64,000 bases of DNA, taken from positions 44,827-108,826 of the forward strand of contig JADKCV010000020.1 of the NCBI GenBank assembly GCA_016718655.1, written 5' to 3'. Below, one piece after another: positions 17,656 through 25,650 of this stretch; position 1 is the first letter of the stretch; each line of letters opens with the position of its first letter. A model generated the notes under the pieces. That model was not told the DNA's origin and did not search any database. It saw only the letters and a program-made list of their open reading frames with translations. The stretch comes from Flavobacteriales bacterium. GTDB taxonomy: Bacteria; Bacteroidota; Bacteroidia; Flavobacteriales_F; PHOS-HE28. The position numbers and the translations under genes were made by a program.

Positions 17656-19937
17656 TCCTGAGCCTTCTGGTTGAAGAGGATGTAACCGAAGTTCAAACTC
17701 CACGCCCACGCGTTCCGAAGGCCATCGATATAGCTGAGATTGAACCACACCGGCCCCAGCGGGCTCTGGTAGATGAGCGACCCGGATCCGATGAAGTAAC
17801 GATCGATCAGTCCAGGTGAATTCACGCCTTGGTCGGCTTCGCCCCGCACGATGGGCTCATACGGTTGGAACACGTACCCTTCCAACCGCAGGTCGAACTT
17901 GTTGCGCGCTACTGCCACGATCGCTCGTATGCCGCCGGCCATGTACTTGGTGGTGCGAAACTCCGGGATGAAGTAGGTGCGACTCTCCGGTGTGGGCTGG
18001 AAGGCCGGAGCCCTGATGATGGTGGCCGTATAGTTCTGGAACATGGGCATGGTACTGTACACCCCTTCCAGCAGGTACCCCAACCGCACGGTTCCACGTG
18101 GTATCAGGTACTGATCGATACAGCCCTTGAGCACCCACCACGCGTGGTACGAACGGTACTCCAGCGTTCCATCAGGACGTGTATTGCCCAGGTCGGTCAG
18201 TTCATCGCCCATCACATACCGCAAGGACAACCCCATGCGCTGTCCTGCATTCGGATGTTGCTTCCGGTTGAACGTGTAGCGGGTGAGTTGCACGCCTCCG
18301 TTCAATTGACGGAACCAGGTCACATCAGTGGTGTCCGAGCCGTTGAATTCATCGCTCTGGTAATAACTGTCCTTGGTCTCGGCCAGCTTCATGTCCACGC
18401 GAAGCAACCCCTTGTTCCCCAAACCAAGACCTGCGTTCATGCCACCGTAGGTCTCACGGATCACCACGAACGAGGGCTTCACCTCATCGAAGAAGGTACT
18501 GAAACTGCGGAAGTGGTCCCACCGGTGGATGTTGAAGAGCGGCTCGATGAACAGCGGTGATCGGGTGGAGAGGTCCACGCGCAACTTCACCTGGCCGGCC
18601 GCATAGAACTTCCCGAAATAGGAAAGCGCATCGATATGGGCCGAACTGCGACCGAAGAGGTTGTATCGGATGGCGGCCATGCCCGTGTTGATCGGTCGGG
18701 ACGAGAACATGCCACCGAAGCGGACCTCAAGGTCCTTCTCGGTCTTCACCTGCAGGTCAAGGTCGTACACCTGGCGTGATCGATCGAACGTGGCGCGGGG
18801 ATAGATATGGGCGATGTTCTTGTCCGCATACAGGCGGAAATAGGCAGGCTTCAATTCGGAATAGGAAATGGAACCGGACTTGTTCTGCACGGTACGTGTG
18901 ATGTACTTGGTCTGGCTTCGATTGGCGCCGTGTATCCGGATATCGCCGAAGACCAAGGGAGGGAACCGGTCACGAAAAGCCTTGCGACGCGCGGTCAACT
19001 CCGCACGTGATACGGTGCGTGTCACTTGCTTCAGGATCTCGGGCATGCGTGCCATGGCCTCCCGGTACCCGTCCTGGATGGCGACCGTGGGGTCGGAGAA
19101 ATCGAAGATGGTCGTATTCGTGCGTGGTTCGATGATGACCCCGTTCTCGCAGATCACCGAAAAGTTGGTCGGCTCCTGCATCATGGCGCGCAACTGGCTC
19201 AACAGGTCGTCCTCCGTGGGTGGGGTGGAGTTGCTGGAAACGTTGCTGCCGATGATCAGGTCAGGGAAGAAATCCTGGTACATCACATCGCTCGGGAAGT
19301 TGTTGTACAAGCCACCGTCCATCATCAAATGCCCGTTCACACGGATGGGTTTGAAATAGAACGGGTAGCTCATGCTCGCGCGAACGGCTTGAGCCAGATC
19401 ACCCTTCCTGAACACCACCGACCGTTGAGCTGTGATATCCGATGCCACGCAACGGAAGTTCACGAATAGGCTGTCCATATCGTAACCGGCGGCCGCAGCG
19501 GCAGGTGCGAAGCCCCGCATCTGCTCAAGATCCAATAATACCGGGCTTCGCAGGTTGGTGGGTAGGGAGGTCTGGAGCGTGGTGTCCAGGTCGAACCGAA
19601 GGTTGATCAGAGAGGCATCCGGAGCGTCCTGTTTGAAGTAATAGTCGAATTCCGGTTCTATGCCTCCTTCGGCCATGATCTGGAACTGCTCCGTGCGGAA
19701 CAGCGAGTCGATCTCCCACGGGGAAAGGCCAGTGGCGTAAAGCCCGCCCACCAAGGCGCCCATGCTGCTGCCCGTGATGTGGTCGATGGGAACTCCGTTC
19801 TCTTCCAAGGCCTGAAGTACACCGATATGAGCCATACCCGTGGCACCCCCACCGCTCAAGACCAGGCCCACCCGTTGCGCCATCACCGATGGTGAGCCTG
19901 CGAGGAGCAACAGGATGATGGGACCGAATGTGCGCAT
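17652..19937 (-). CDS. Patatin-like phospholipase fused to an Omp85-like barrel
   Basis: The 761-residue protein has a signal peptide (MRTFGPIILLLLAGSPSVMAQ) and a patatin domain with glycine-rich loop SGGGATG. The nucleophile elbow GSSMG gives Ser58, and the Asp of DGGLYNNF is about residue 207, completing the Ser-Asp dyad. After about residue 325 a POTRA-like segment (FGDIRIHGANRSQTKYI) leads into a long beta-strand region ending FNLSYIDGLRNAWAWSLNFGYIL, typical of a surface-antigen/Omp85 barrel. It is expected in the outer membrane, displaying or anchoring a lipid acyl hydrolase. The ATG at 19937 is chosen because a TACTTTTG promoter box lies at 19953-19960, ruling out the ATG at 19955. 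Confidence 0.87.
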   Translation of the reverse strand: MRTFGPIILLLLAGSPSVMAQRVGLVLSGGGATGMAHIGVLQALEENGVPIDHITGSSMGALVGGLYATGLSPWEIDSLFRTEQFQIMAEGGIEPEFDYYFKQDAPDASLINLRFDLDTTLQTSLPTNLRSPVLLDLEQMRGFAPAAAAAGYDMDSLFVNFRCVASDITAQRSVVFRKGDLAQAVRASMSYPFYFKPIRVNGHLMMDGGLYNNFPSDVMYQDFFPDLIIGSNVSSNSTPPTEDDLLSQLRAMMQEPTNFSVICENGVIIEPRTNTTIFDFSDPTVAIQDGYREAMARMPEILKQVTRTVSRAELTARRKAFRDRFPPLVFGDIRIHGANRSQTKYITRTVQNKSGSISYSELKPAYFRLYADKNIAHIYPRATFDRSRQVYDLDLQVKTEKDLEVRFGGMFSSRPINTGMAAIRYNLFGRSSAHIDALSYFGKFYAAGQVKLRVDLSTRSPLFIEPLFNIHRWDHFRSFSTFFDEVKPSFVVIRETYGGMNAGLGLGNKGLLRVDMKLAETKDSYYQSDEFNGSDTTDVTWFRQLNGGVQLTRYTFNRKQHPNAGQRMGLSLRYVMGDELTDLGNTRPDGTLEYRSYHAWWVLKGCIDQYLIPRGTVRLGYLLEGVYSTMPMFQNYTATIIRAPAFQPTPESRTYFIPEFRTTKYMAGGIRAIVAVARNKFDLRLEGYVFQPYEPIVRGEADQGVNSPGLIDRYFIGSGSLIYQSPLGPVWFNLSYIDGLRNAWAWSLNFGYILFNQKAQE

Positions 19938-19952
19938 GGGTACGTGGCCGAG

Positions 19953-19984
19953 CAAAAGTAGGGCCGGGTATCGCCACGGATCAA
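19953..19984 (-). promoter_or_regulatory. Promoter of the patatin gene
   Basis: On the minus strand, TTG (19984-19982), 21 nt, then TACTTTTG (19960-19953) match the Bacteroidota consensus. The -7 box ends 15 nt before ATG 19937, so the leader is very short. Confidence 0.7.
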
Positions 19985-19988
19985 CCGT

Positions 19989-20774
19989 TCAGCCCTTCAG
20001 GATCCCGCTGAAGTAGGCCGGGGACCGCAGGAGTCTGCTTCCATACCAACTGAACAACTCTCCGTCCACGATACGGACCGGGGTCCCTGGACAGATCATG
20101 TTCAGCTCTTGGATGTGTTCCTCCTTGAACGGATAGGGTTCTGAGGAGAGCAGGATGATGTCGGGGTCGGACTCAGCGAGCTCCTGGGGCGTGATCTCCG
20201 GGTAACGCGCATCGCCCTCGTCGAACACGTTCTGCAGGCCGCACCGCAGCAACATGTCGTTGATGAACGTACCATGTCCGGCAACCATGTACGGCTCACG
20301 CCAGATGAGGTAGGCGGCCGTATAGCTTGGATCCAGCGGGCGAAGTATGCCGAATGCTTGGGAGATCTCCGTTACCAACGCAGTGGCTTTCAGTGATGTT
20401 CCGGTGAGTTCACCCATGCGGGTGATCATGTCCAGTGCACCGGGCAGGTCGCGGATGTCGCTCATCCACACGGGGAACTCCTGCTCCAGCGCCTGGATGT
20501 CCTTCCGCTCGTTCTCCTCCTTGTTGCCGATGATCAGGTCCGGCTTCAGCGCGCGCACCTTGTCCATGTCCACCTTCTTCGTTCCACCCACGCGGTGCTT
20601 GGAACTGAACCAGGTCTCCGGGTGCACGCAGAACTTGGTGATGCCCACCACGCGCTCGCCGAGACCGAGGTCGTAGAGCAGTTCGGTCTGCGACGGGACG
20701 AGGGAGATGATCCGTTGTGGCCGGTCAGAGACCTGCACGGCACGGCCCATCTGGTCTTCGACACTCGCTATCAT
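19989..20774 (-). CDS. Cobalamin/metal-binding helical-backbone receptor (BtuF-like)
   Basis: The 261-residue protein has two Rossmann-like lobes joined by a long helix, as in class III periplasmic binding proteins. Signatures are QRIISLVPSQTELLYDLGLGERVVGITKFC, KPDLIIGNKEENE and a C-terminal PDIILLSSEPYPF. BtuF-type proteins bind vitamin B12 or iron chelates for an ABC importer. No signal peptide or lipobox follows the chosen ATG (20774), which overlaps the TGA of the lipoprotein gene; many Bacteroidota members likewise lack an obvious signal. No permease or ATPase is adjacent, so the ligand is unknown. Confidence 0.75.
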   Translation of the reverse strand: MIASVEDQMGRAVQVSDRPQRIISLVPSQTELLYDLGLGERVVGITKFCVHPETWFSSKHRVGGTKKVDMDKVRALKPDLIIGNKEENERKDIQALEQEFPVWMSDIRDLPGALDMITRMGELTGTSLKATALVTEISQAFGILRPLDPSYTAAYLIWREPYMVAGHGTFINDMLLRCGLQNVFDEGDARYPEITPQELAESDPDIILLSSEPYPFKEEHIQELNMICPGTPVRIVDGELFSWYGSRLLRSPAYFSGILKG

Positions 20775-21391
20775 CGCGCTAGGCGTTTCTCCCCGGGCGG
20801 CGATGCGACCTTTTCCTTGACGACCCGGATGAAGTTCTCCAACGCTGCAACATCTTCGGTTCCGCAACGCGAACAGTTCCGCAGCAGCCCATGGCCGTAG
20901 ATCTCAGTGGCATACATCGGTTCGTCCTCTTCGACGATCTTCAGTTCACCAGCCACGAGATCAGCCCATGATGTCATGTCCTCCGCGCTACTATTCCCGT
21001 CGAGCAAGGACAGGAACTCCAAAGTGTGCTGTTGGGTGTACTCCATGCCGCCGTAGCTGATCGTCTCGGAAAGCGCGCCATCAGAGGTGGGCCATGTTCT
21101 GGCCAAGGCCCGCGCCCATCGTTTCCTGGTATCCGGTCGGTCGCAGCGTAAACTGTCGAGCAGGCCTCCGCTGCTCTCTTCGGTCAGCAGGAATGAACCG
21201 CTTGCTTCCGCAGAAAATGCTCCAGCAGGGTTCGAGGTGCGTGTGCCGATCGTGTCGCGCTCATCGGCTCTTGCTGCCTCGTCCTTTGCAAGGTCAAAGC
21301 CGGATGAATTGTATGAGCTCTTCTTGCCTGGCTGTGCGCTGCAGGCGAACAATGGAAGGGCTGCTGCCAGCGACAGCGTTTTCAGGTCCAT
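20771..21391 (-). CDS. Putative lipoprotein of unknown function
   Basis: The 206-residue protein has a type II signal peptide, MDLKTLSLAAALPLFAC, with lipobox LFAC placing the acylated cysteine at residue 17. The mature part is polar and acidic. A conserved-looking core runs EYTQQHTLEFLSLLDG to MYATEIYGHGLLRNCSRCG, where the CSRC pair could bind metal or form a disulfide. The ATG at 21391 shares one base with the TGA of the cystathionine beta-synthase gene, and its own stop overlaps the next ATG, so all three form a tight operon. No family is recognised. Confidence 0.7.
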   Translation of the reverse strand: MDLKTLSLAAALPLFACSAQPGKKSSYNSSGFDLAKDEAARADERDTIGTRTSNPAGAFSAEASGSFLLTEESSGGLLDSLRCDRPDTRKRWARALARTWPTSDGALSETISYGGMEYTQQHTLEFLSLLDGNSSAEDMTSWADLVAGELKIVEEDEPMYATEIYGHGLLRNCSRCGTEDVAALENFIRVVKEKVASPPGEKRLAR

Positions 21392-22746
21392 CACTTCAAC
21401 TTCCCGATGATATCCTGCTTCGTAATGATCCCAAAGCCTTCTTTCATCTTCACCAGCACCGCTTGGGACCCATTGCCCAGCTTCTTCGCGATCTCCGCCA
21501 GCGTTGCCTCGGGGTCCATCACTGGAAGAGCAGGCCCCATGACCACGCGCACTTTCTGGTGGCGCACTTCGGCATCTTCCAGGATCGCATCGAAGAGGCG
21601 CGCATCGGTGATCGTGCCCACCGGTTTGCCACCTTCCATCACGGGTAGCTGATCGATGTTGTGCTTGCGCATGCGGTCGATGGCCAACAACACAGGCTCA
21701 TCGGCTTCAACACTGACGAGTGCTAGATCTTTGCCCTTGAGCAGATCGCCAGCGGTGGGCTTTTCTTCAACAAGGAAACCGCGCTCGCGCATCCAATCGT
21801 CGTTGAACATCTTGCCCACGTAGCGCGTGCCGTGGTCGTGGAAGATCACCACCACCACTTCGCCCTTCTTGAACCTATCCTTCAATTGCAGCAGGCCGGC
21901 CATGGCGCTGCCCGCGCTATTGCCCACGAAGATTGCCTCCTCCTTCACGATGCGGCGTGTCATGACAGCGGCATCGCGATCGGTCACCTTCTCGAAATGG
22001 TCGATGAGGTCCATGTCCACGTTGGCCGGCACGAAATCCTCGCCGATGCCTTCGGTGATGTAGGGGTAGATCTCGTTCTTGTCGAAGATGCCCGTCTCCT
22101 TCAATTTCTTGAAGACCGAGCCGTAGGTGTCGATGCCCCAGATCTTCAGCTTCGGGTTCTTCTCCTTCAGGAACTTGCCGGTGCCGCAGATGGTGCCGCC
22201 GGTGCCCACGCCCACCACGAGGTGGTCCACCTTGCCGCCGGTCTGCTCCCAGATCTCCGGCCCGGTGCTTTCATAGTGCGCTTGCGAGTTGCTCAGGTTG
22301 TCGTACTGGTTGGGCTTCCAGCTGTTGGGCACTTCACGCTCCAAACGTGAGGAAACACTGTAGTAGCTGCGTGGGTCCTCGGGGTCCACGTTGGTCGGGC
22401 ACACGATGACCTCGGCACCGAAGGCACGGAGGATATCCACCTTCTCCCGACTCTGCTTGTCCGTGGTGGTGAAAATGCACTTGTAACCCTTGATGATGGC
22501 CGCAATGGCCAGGCCCATGCCGGTGTTGCCGCTGGTGCCTTCGATGATGGTGCCTCCGGGCTTCAGGCGACCGTCCTTCTCCGCATCCTCGATCATCTTG
22601 ATCGCCATGCGGTCCTTGATGCTGTTGCCGGGGTTGAAGGTCTCGACCTTGGCCAGAACGGTGGCGGCAACGTCCTTGGTCAGTCGATTGAGCTTCACCA
22701 TGGGTGTGTTGCCGATGGTGCTCAGGATGTTCTCGTGGATCTTCAT
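21391..22746 (-). CDS. Cystathionine beta-synthase with C-terminal CBS domains
   Basis: The 451-residue PLP enzyme of the cysteine synthase family starts IGNTPMVKLNRL. The PLP lysine is Lys44 in NSIKDRMA, the substrate loop is TSGNTG (71-76), and the phosphate-binding GVGTGGT loop is near 185. After about residue 335 a pair of CBS domains follows (VSVEADEPVLLAIDRMRKHNIDQLPV; DPEATLAEIAKKLG), the architecture of cystathionine beta-synthases, which condense serine with homocysteine. A pure O-acetylserine sulfhydrylase role cannot be excluded from sequence. It heads a three-gene operon with the lipoprotein and BtuF-like genes. Confidence 0.88.
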   Translation of the reverse strand: MKIHENILSTIGNTPMVKLNRLTKDVAATVLAKVETFNPGNSIKDRMAIKMIEDAEKDGRLKPGGTIIEGTSGNTGMGLAIAAIIKGYKCIFTTTDKQSREKVDILRAFGAEVIVCPTNVDPEDPRSYYSVSSRLEREVPNSWKPNQYDNLSNSQAHYESTGPEIWEQTGGKVDHLVVGVGTGGTICGTGKFLKEKNPKLKIWGIDTYGSVFKKLKETGIFDKNEIYPYITEGIGEDFVPANVDMDLIDHFEKVTDRDAAVMTRRIVKEEAIFVGNSAGSAMAGLLQLKDRFKKGEVVVVIFHDHGTRYVGKMFNDDWMRERGFLVEEKPTAGDLLKGKDLALVSVEADEPVLLAIDRMRKHNIDQLPVMEGGKPVGTITDARLFDAILEDAEVRHQKVRVVMGPALPVMDPEATLAEIAKKLGNGSQAVLVKMKEGFGIITKQDIIGKLK

Positions 22747-22753
22747 GGATGGG

Positions 22754-22761
22754 CAAAGTTA
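22754..22761 (-). promoter_or_regulatory. -7 promoter element of the cystathionine beta-synthase operon
   Basis: TAACTTTG on the minus strand is a perfect TAnnTTTG box. It ends only 7 nt before the ATG at 22746, implying a nearly leaderless mRNA. No clear TTG element is found at 19-21 nt spacing. Confidence 0.5.
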
Positions 22762-22808
22762 TCCGGCCAGGTGCAGGGTAGCCCGGAGAGGGTCGTCGAT
22801 CCTCTGGC

Positions 22809-24311
22809 TTATGCGAACCAGATCGCCCTGGCGGGCGCGATCCGCGTCACGAGCATGCTCGGTAGGATGAGTGCTGCCACACACACCACCAAGGTTCCCA
22901 CGTTCAATAGCAGTATGGGCCACCACTGGAGGTCGATGGCCACCACGTCGACATAGTAGGTTTCCAATGGCAGCCGGATGATCCCGAACTTCTTCTGGAT
23001 CACCGCCAGCGCGATCCCGAACAGATCGCCCAGTACGATGCCTACCCCCAGCATGTACGCCGCGTCAATGAGGAAAATGCGGCGGATGCCACCATCGCTG
23101 CTGCCCAATGCCTTGAGCACGCCGATCATACTGGTGCGTTCCAGGATGATGATGAGCAATGCACTGGTCATGTTGATGATCGCCACAATGACCATCAGCA
23201 AAAGGACGACCACCACGTTCTTGTCAAGGAGTTCCAGCCAGGCGAAGATCTCCGGGAACCGTTCGCGGACGCTGACGCTTCTGAGGTTCATGGGCAGATG
23301 GTCACGATACACCACGTCATCCATGGCGGTCAGGTCATCGAACCGGTCGATGGTGACCTCGAAGCCGCCGCAGTATCTGGTATGGCTTCCGCCGCTGCCA
23401 CCACGCATCACCTCGACCTCCGAGTGGTTCGGAACCAGTCGTACCCATGCTGTATCCGGGATGGTGTTCTCACCATCGCTCACGATCACCGTCAGCGTGG
23501 TGTCCCGCACCACTTCGATGGCATGGGGGCCTTTGCCGTGCAGGTCGGTACCGGGCCATTCGTAGTGATAGCGCCGGTCACCGCCGAACGCCATGGCTTC
23601 CACTTTTTTCCAGCGGACCGCACTGTCACCCACGAATAGTTCGGCCTTCAGGCCCCACTGTGCGAAACGCTGGATGTGTGCGATGTCCGTGTAGACAAGC
23701 TGGTGGTCCAATTGTTCCAGCCCGGTCTCATACAAGCCAGTGACCCTGAACTTGCGGGGACGAACCTCGTCCCGGTCCTTCACCAGGTACACGGTGATGG
23801 TGTCATCCACCCCGATGGCCAGACGGGCGGCCATCCACTTGCTCAATAGCATGTCGATGGGTCGCGTGGTGTCCCCAATGGCAGGTAGTTCGCCCTCCTT
23901 CAGGTGTTGTTGCAGGAAGCTCCAGTCGTGGTCCTGGCCTACGCCTTTCACAATGACACCTTCAATGTCGCGATCGGTCTCGATGATGCCGGGTTTGGTG
24001 GCGTGCACCTGGATGTGGGTGATACCGGGCACGGTATCCAGCCACGGATAGAATGGCTGGTCCATCACCACCCGTGGGGTCTCCTTGGGGTCGGTCTGGA
24101 CCAAGGCGCCGATCTGCAAGTGGCCTCCGGCACCGGTTACCTTCGCCCGCACTTCACGCTGGAACCCCTGTGTGATACCCAAGGTCAGGATCATCACTGC
24201 CATGCCTACCACGATACCACCCACCGCGATGCCCACGATCGGACGCGAAAGCCGGTCACGTCGGTCCTTATCGAACAGGATGCGGCGGGCGATGAAATGG
24301 GCGAAGTTCAC
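22809..24311 (-). CDS. FtsX-family ABC permease (LolC/LolE-like)
   Basis: The 500-residue inner-membrane protein has the LolC/E layout. A cytoplasmic NFAHFIARRIL start leads to one transmembrane helix (IVGIAVGGIVVGMAVMILTL). A periplasmic domain of about 320 residues follows, then three transmembrane helices near the C-terminus (VVVVLLLMVIVAIINM; LIDAAYMLGVGIVLGDLFGIAL; ILLLNVGTLVVCVAALIL). LolCDE extracts lipoproteins from the inner membrane. GTG 24311 matches the usual family N-terminus; ATG 24326 (adding MGRHP) is the alternative. No ATPase gene is adjacent. Its 5' end overlaps that of the divergent NamZ-type gene. Confidence 0.82.
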   Translation of the reverse strand: MNFAHFIARRILFDKDRRDRLSRPIVGIAVGGIVVGMAVMILTLGITQGFQREVRAKVTGAGGHLQIGALVQTDPKETPRVVMDQPFYPWLDTVPGITHIQVHATKPGIIETDRDIEGVIVKGVGQDHDWSFLQQHLKEGELPAIGDTTRPIDMLLSKWMAARLAIGVDDTITVYLVKDRDEVRPRKFRVTGLYETGLEQLDHQLVYTDIAHIQRFAQWGLKAELFVGDSAVRWKKVEAMAFGGDRRYHYEWPGTDLHGKGPHAIEVVRDTTLTVIVSDGENTIPDTAWVRLVPNHSEVEVMRGGSGGSHTRYCGGFEVTIDRFDDLTAMDDVVYRDHLPMNLRSVSVRERFPEIFAWLELLDKNVVVVLLLMVIVAIINMTSALLIIILERTSMIGVLKALGSSDGGIRRIFLIDAAYMLGVGIVLGDLFGIALAVIQKKFGIIRLPLETYYVDVVAIDLQWWPILLLNVGTLVVCVAALILPSMLVTRIAPARAIWFA

Positions 24312-25584
24312 AGGATGCCTGCCCATTGGGCGTGGGGCGAAGATAGCGGCCGCTTGCGCCCTGTTCCCGATCCTCCCTGGCTGCGAAGCGCAAGAGCCAG
24401 TGCCCGTGACGGCGCCGGACACGGCGGGGAACGCACCGGCGGTCGCGACGGTCATCGATCGACCGATCACATTGGCGGTAGGTGCCGAACGTACCATACT
24501 CTATGTGCCACACCTAGCTGGCGAACGCATCGCTGTGGTCACCAATCAGACCGGCCTGATCGGTCGTGTCCACTTGGTGGATTCGCTCCTTGCTTCAGGC
24601 TTGTCAGTGGTGAAGGTCTTTGCACCGGAGCATGGGTTCCGGGGCGAGGCCGATGCTGGCGAACAGGTGAAGGACCAGCGCGATGCGCGCACCGGACTAC
24701 CACTGGTCTCGCTCTATGGGGCCAACAAGAAGCCCACGGCAGCCCAGTTGGCAGATGTGGATGTGGTGGTATTCGATATCCAGGATGTGGGGGTGCGCTT
24801 CTACACCTACATCGGCACGTTGCATTACGTGATGGAAGCCTGTGCGGAGAACGGCAAGTCCGTGGTGGTGTTGGATCGCCCAGACCCCAACGGTCACTTT
24901 GTGGATGGACCTGTGCTGGACATGGAGCACCGTTCCTTCGTGGGCATGCATCCGGTTCCGCTGGTACACGGCATGACGGTCGGGGAATTCGCAGGAATGA
25001 TCAATGGAGAGGGTTGGTTGAAGGACGGAATGCGTTGCGACCTGACCGTGGTGCCGTGTGAAGGTTATGACCACACCATGCGCTATGTCCTTCCGGTTCG
25101 TCCTTCTCCGAACCTGCCGAACGCTGCTGCTGTTGCGTTGTATCCATCCTTGGGGCTGTTCGAAGGGACCATCGTGAGCGTTGGGCGTGGTACCGACCTT
25201 GCCTTCCAATGCATCGGCCATCCTGGAGCGCGCGTGGGTGACCACCGGTTCACCCCACGTTCGATGCCGGGGGCGAAGGACCCGCCACACCTCGGGCAGC
25301 TTTGCACGGGCATCGACCTTAGTGACTATGGGATGAAGGAGGCTTGGGCAGCGCGTAAGGTGGACCTGCATTGGCTCATCGGCTTTTACCGGGAGGCACC
25401 GGACCAGAAGGCCTTCTTCTTGGCCAACAACTTCTTCGACAAGCTTGCGGGCGGCCCTGAACTACGGCAACGTATCCTTGCCGGGGAGGATGAAGGGACG
25501 ATCCGTGCTTCATGGCTGACCGACCTGATGCGCTTCCGTAAGATCCGGGACAAGTACTTGTTGTACGACGACTTCGTGCCATGA
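24292..25584 (+). CDS. DUF1343 / NamZ-type exo-beta-N-acetylmuramidase, probable lipoprotein
   Basis: The 430-residue protein carries the DUF1343 fold. Recognisable segments are GERIAVVTNQTG, KVFAPEHGFRG, SLYGANKKPT, DIQDVGVRFYTYIGTL, LDRPDPNGHFVDGPVLD and NLPNAAAVALYPSLGLFEG. The family founder NamZ cleaves terminal N-acetylmuramic acid from peptidoglycan fragments. From ATG 24292 there is a hydrophobic leader ending ILPGC (Cys31), which resembles a lipobox although proline at -2 is unusual. The start overlaps the divergent permease gene by 20 nt; upstream in-frame starts lie deeper inside it. It is followed by the shared palindromic terminator of the cargo locus. Confidence 0.82.
   Translation: MKWAKFTGCLPIGRGAKIAAACALFPILPGCEAQEPVPVTAPDTAGNAPAVATVIDRPITLAVGAERTILYVPHLAGERIAVVTNQTGLIGRVHLVDSLLASGLSVVKVFAPEHGFRGEADAGEQVKDQRDARTGLPLVSLYGANKKPTAAQLADVDVVVFDIQDVGVRFYTYIGTLHYVMEACAENGKSVVVLDRPDPNGHFVDGPVLDMEHRSFVGMHPVPLVHGMTVGEFAGMINGEGWLKDGMRCDLTVVPCEGYDHTMRYVLPVRPSPNLPNAAAVALYPSLGLFEGTIVSVGRGTDLAFQCIGHPGARVGDHRFTPRSMPGAKDPPHLGQLCTGIDLSDYGMKEAWAARKVDLHWLIGFYREAPDQKAFFLANNFFDKLAGGPELRQRILAGEDEGTIRASWLTDLMRFRKIRDKYLLYDDFVP
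24338..24345 (-). promoter_or_regulatory. Weak -7 element for the LolC/E-like gene
   Basis: TATCTTCG on the minus strand differs from TAnnTTTG at one base and ends 26 nt before GTG 24311. No TTG partner is obvious. It lies inside the coding sequence of the divergent gene. Confidence 0.3.
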
Positions 25585-25600
25585 CAATACGGAAATGGCG

Positions 25601-25630
25601 AACGCCCCGGACCGTGAGGCCCGGGGCGTT
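25601..25630. terminator. Palindromic terminator, copy 1 (end of cargo gene 4 and of the DUF1343 gene)
   Basis: AACGCCCCGGACC at 25601-25613 pairs with 25618-25630 (one A.C mismatch), loop GTGA. It lies 20 nt past the minus-strand stop at 25651 and 17 nt past the plus-strand stop at 25584, so it can serve both convergent genes. Near-identical copies follow the other three cargo genes. Confidence 0.75.
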
Positions 25631-25650
25631 CCCAATTGGTCGGATCGTAC

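Noticed and set aside
25601..25630. Terminal inverted repeats of an insertion sequence
   Set aside because: The four palindromes are self-complementary hairpins placed after stop codons, with no transposase or target-site duplication.
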